Source: Pseudoxanthomonas sp. GM95
GTDB taxonomy: Bacteria; Pseudomonadota; Gammaproteobacteria; Xanthomonadales; Xanthomonadaceae
NCBI RefSeq assembly: GCF_900109775.1
Contig: NZ_FOAX01000002.1
Span: 1 to 64,000, forward strand
DNA: 64,000 bases
Direction: 5' to 3'
Positions within the stretch are counted from its first letter, which is position 1, and each line of letters begins with the position of its first letter. The position numbers were made by a program, and so were the translations under genes. Under the pieces are notes generated by a model that was given only the letters and a program-made list of their open reading frames with translations, was not told the origin of the DNA and did not search any database. Positions 60,683 through 64,000 of the stretch are shown one piece after another.

Positions 60683-61975
60683 TCAGTGCACGGTCACGCG
60701 TGGCGCATCGCCGAACTGGTCGGCGCCGGAGACGACCACGCGGTCGCCTTCCTTCAGGCCGGACAGCACTTCGGTTTCGGACAGGCTCGACACGCCCAAC
60801 TGCACTGGCTGGCGCTGGGCGCTGGAGCCGGCCATGACGTAGGCGTAGCGGCCGCCGGACTGTTCGACGAACGGGCCGCGCTCGACCTTCAGGACGTTCT
60901 TGCGCGTGTCCAGCAGGATGCGCGCGCTCATGCGCTGGCTCTGGCGCAGGCCGGGCGGCTGCTTGCCGTCGAAGCGCACGCGCGCGGTGACTTCACCGGC
61001 GACGACCTCAGGCGAGACGGCGGAAATCTTGCCGGGGAAAGGTTCGCCACTGCCGCTGGTGAGCTGCGCCGGTACGCCGATCGCGAGATCGCGGGCGAAG
61101 CTCTCCGGCACCTTGATCTCGACCTCGAACTTGGACAGATCCACCACCGACAGGATCGGGGCGTTGATCGCCACGTTGGTGCCCTGCGCGATCTGCACCT
61201 GGCCGACTTGGCCATCGAACGGCGCGCGCAGGGTCAGCGCGTCGACCTGGCGCTGCAGTTCTTCCACGACCGCGTCCTGGCGCTGGGCCAGCAGCGCCTT
61301 GTTGCGCGCGTCCAGCTGCGCGCCCTGCTGCTTGAGCGCGGCGTCCTGCTGGGCGTGCTGCAGTTCGATCTCGGCCTTCTTCAGCGTGTCCTGGGCCTTG
61401 GCCAGGTCCACCTGCGGCAGGGCGCCGGCGTCGTAGGCGCGCTGGTAACGCTCGACATCGCGTTCGGCGGCCTGGCGGTCGATCTTGCCCTGGTCGATCA
61501 GCTTGCTGGCTTCCGAGCGCGCCTGGGAGACATCCAGCGTCGCGCGGCTGGCCTCGGCCTGCAGGCCAGCCAGAGTGGATTCTTCCTGGGCCAGCTTGCT
61601 GCGCAGCGCCGGGCTGTCGATCACGGCCAGCGGATCGTCCTTCTTGACCACGTCGCCGGCCACGACCTTGAGCGTGACCGTCCCGCCGTCGATGGCGTAC
61701 AGGGTCGGGCTGTTGGCGGTGATGACGCGGCCATCGGCGGCCAGGTCGCGGACCAGATCGCCGCGGGTCACCGTGGCGATGCGCACGCGGCTGGCGTCGA
61801 ACGAGCGTCCACCCGCGGCCCAGCCCATCACCACCCACACCAGCGCGGCGGCCAGCACGGCCACGCCGCCGCCGATCAGGCCCCAGCGCTTCCAGCGGGC
61901 GCCGCTGCCGGTCTCGACCACGATGTCCTGGGCGGCGGTGTCGCGGATGCGGAAGGGGTTGTCGGTCTGCTGCAT
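60683..61975 (-). CDS. Periplasmic adaptor (HlyD/MacA-type membrane fusion protein)
   Basis: A 430-residue adaptor with one N-terminal membrane helix (RWGLIGGGVAVLAAALVWVVM), a lipoyl-like half motif at VVAGDVVKKDDPLAVIDSPAL, a long alpha-helical hairpin (about residues 115-225, rich in Ala, Gln, Lys), the second lipoyl half (LRAPFDGQVGQVQIAQGTNV) and beta-barrel and proximal domains. Such adaptors link an inner-membrane ABC unit to a TolC-type duct; no TolC gene is in the window. It is the first gene of the operon, about 30 bases from the predicted sigma-54 start site. No clear ribosome site is seen. Confidence 0.88.
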   Translation of the reverse strand: MQQTDNPFRIRDTAAQDIVVETGSGARWKRWGLIGGGVAVLAAALVWVVMGWAAGGRSFDASRVRIATVTRGDLVRDLAADGRVITANSPTLYAIDGGTVTLKVVAGDVVKKDDPLAVIDSPALRSKLAQEESTLAGLQAEASRATLDVSQARSEASKLIDQGKIDRQAAERDVERYQRAYDAGALPQVDLAKAQDTLKKAEIELQHAQQDAALKQQGAQLDARNKALLAQRQDAVVEELQRQVDALTLRAPFDGQVGQVQIAQGTNVAINAPILSVVDLSKFEVEIKVPESFARDLAIGVPAQLTSGSGEPFPGKISAVSPEVVAGEVTARVRFDGKQPPGLRQSQRMSARILLDTRKNVLKVERGPFVEQSGGRYAYVMAGSSAQRQPVQLGVSSLSETEVLSGLKEGDRVVVSGADQFGDAPRVTVH

Positions 61976-62015
61976 GGCCGGCGCAATTCACGAAAGAGGA
62001 AGCTCGGCGTTGCAA

Positions 62016-62031
62016 CGCAGGCGGCGTGCCA
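62016..62031 (-). promoter_or_regulatory. Sigma-54 (-24/-12) promoter for the adaptor-ATPase-permease operon
   Basis: On the minus strand TGGCACGCCGCCTGCG matches the consensus TGGCACG-N4-TTGCW with GG and GC at exactly the required ten-base separation and only two mismatches, both outside the essential doublets. Transcription would start near 62005, 30 bases before the adaptor ATG. The operon itself encodes an NtrC-type activator. Confidence 0.75.
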
Positions 62032-62072
62032 ACTGCAAGTGCTTGAATGCAAAGGCGCATGCGGGGCGGACA

Positions 62073-62109
62073 GTGTCCGGTCGGACACTTGTCCTGTCCG
62101 GCCGGACAG
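62073..62109. promoter_or_regulatory. Two tandem dyads, probable NtrC-type enhancer sites
   Basis: GTGTCCGGTCGGACAC (62073-62088) and CTGTCCGGCCGGACAG (62094-62109) share TGTCCG-N2-CGGACA. Their centres are 21 bases, two helical turns, apart and lie about 76 and 97 bases upstream of the predicted sigma-54 start. An extra half site (CGGACA, 62067-62072) abuts the first. They also lie about 70 bases upstream of glmS on the other strand. Confidence 0.72.
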
Positions 62110-62169
62110 CGGCCATGAATACGTCAAGTCATTACACTATTCCGGCATTTTTCGTCCAAGGATTTACCT

Positions 62170-63999
<1,830 letters not shown>

Positions 64000-64000
64000 G

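Noticed and set aside
62110-62169. glmS ribozyme
   Set aside because: That ribozyme is a feature of Firmicutes leaders of about 150 bases or more; the leader here is short and shows none of its pairing elements.

Overview
The window is a contiguous piece of a GC-rich gammaproteobacterial chromosome, most probably a member of the Xanthomonadaceae (Xanthomonas / Stenotrophomonas / Pseudoxanthomonas / Lysobacter group). The grounds are an E3 of pyruvate dehydrogenase fused to lipoyl domains, YajQ, an otsA-GH15-otsB unit, a TonB-dependent receptor, REP-like intergenic elements of the GTGGGAGCCGCTTC and CCCTCTCCC types, and the order atpIBEFHAGDC-glmU. I cannot fix the genus from sequence alone. 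No rRNA, tRNA, CRISPR array or complete insertion sequence was seen.

Region 1 (1-12.7 kb) is an aromatic-catabolism cluster on the plus strand. Benzyl-alcohol and benzaldehyde dehydrogenases feed benzoate. BenABCD turns benzoate into catechol, and a salicylate-hydroxylase-like flavoprotein gives a second entry to catechol. Two unrelated benzoate carriers (BenK, BenE) and a DcaP-like porin handle uptake. The cluster ends with an AcoR-type regulator that has lost its AAA+ domain. Catechol ring-cleavage genes are not in the window. Region 2 (12.7-31.5 kb) is mostly housekeeping: yajQ, a DMT exporter, ompW, a 470-bp inverted repeat, the trehalose operon otsB-GH15-otsA, aceF and a double-lipoyl lpd, an amidohydrolase, a barrel protein, a TonB receptor and a TPR-sulfotransferase. 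Region 3 (31.5-41.1 kb) is the complete F1Fo ATP synthase operon followed by gtrA (opposite strand) and glmU.

Region 4 (41.1-62.2 kb) separates glmU from glmS, which are neighbours in E. coli. It holds a secreted RidA, a beta-helix protein, an orphan HTH gene, and then an approximately 18-kb minus-strand operon, which is the most striking part of the window. In order of transcription the operon encodes one periplasmic adaptor (HlyD type), one MacB/LolD-type ATPase, ten FtsX/MacB-type permeases arranged as five alternating A-B pairs, a small DUF3471-like exported protein, an NtrC-type sigma-54 activator and its histidine kinase. A well-spaced sigma-54 promoter (TGGCACG-N5-TGC, minus strand) and two 16-bp dyads 21 bp apart lie just upstream of the adaptor gene, in the gap shared with glmS. 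This suggests an autoregulated, envelope-stress-type efflux or lipoprotein-handling system in which one ATPase serves five different permease heterodimers. For reference below, permeases are named A1,B1...A5,B5 in order of transcription (A1 nearest the ATPase gene). glmS closes the window intact.
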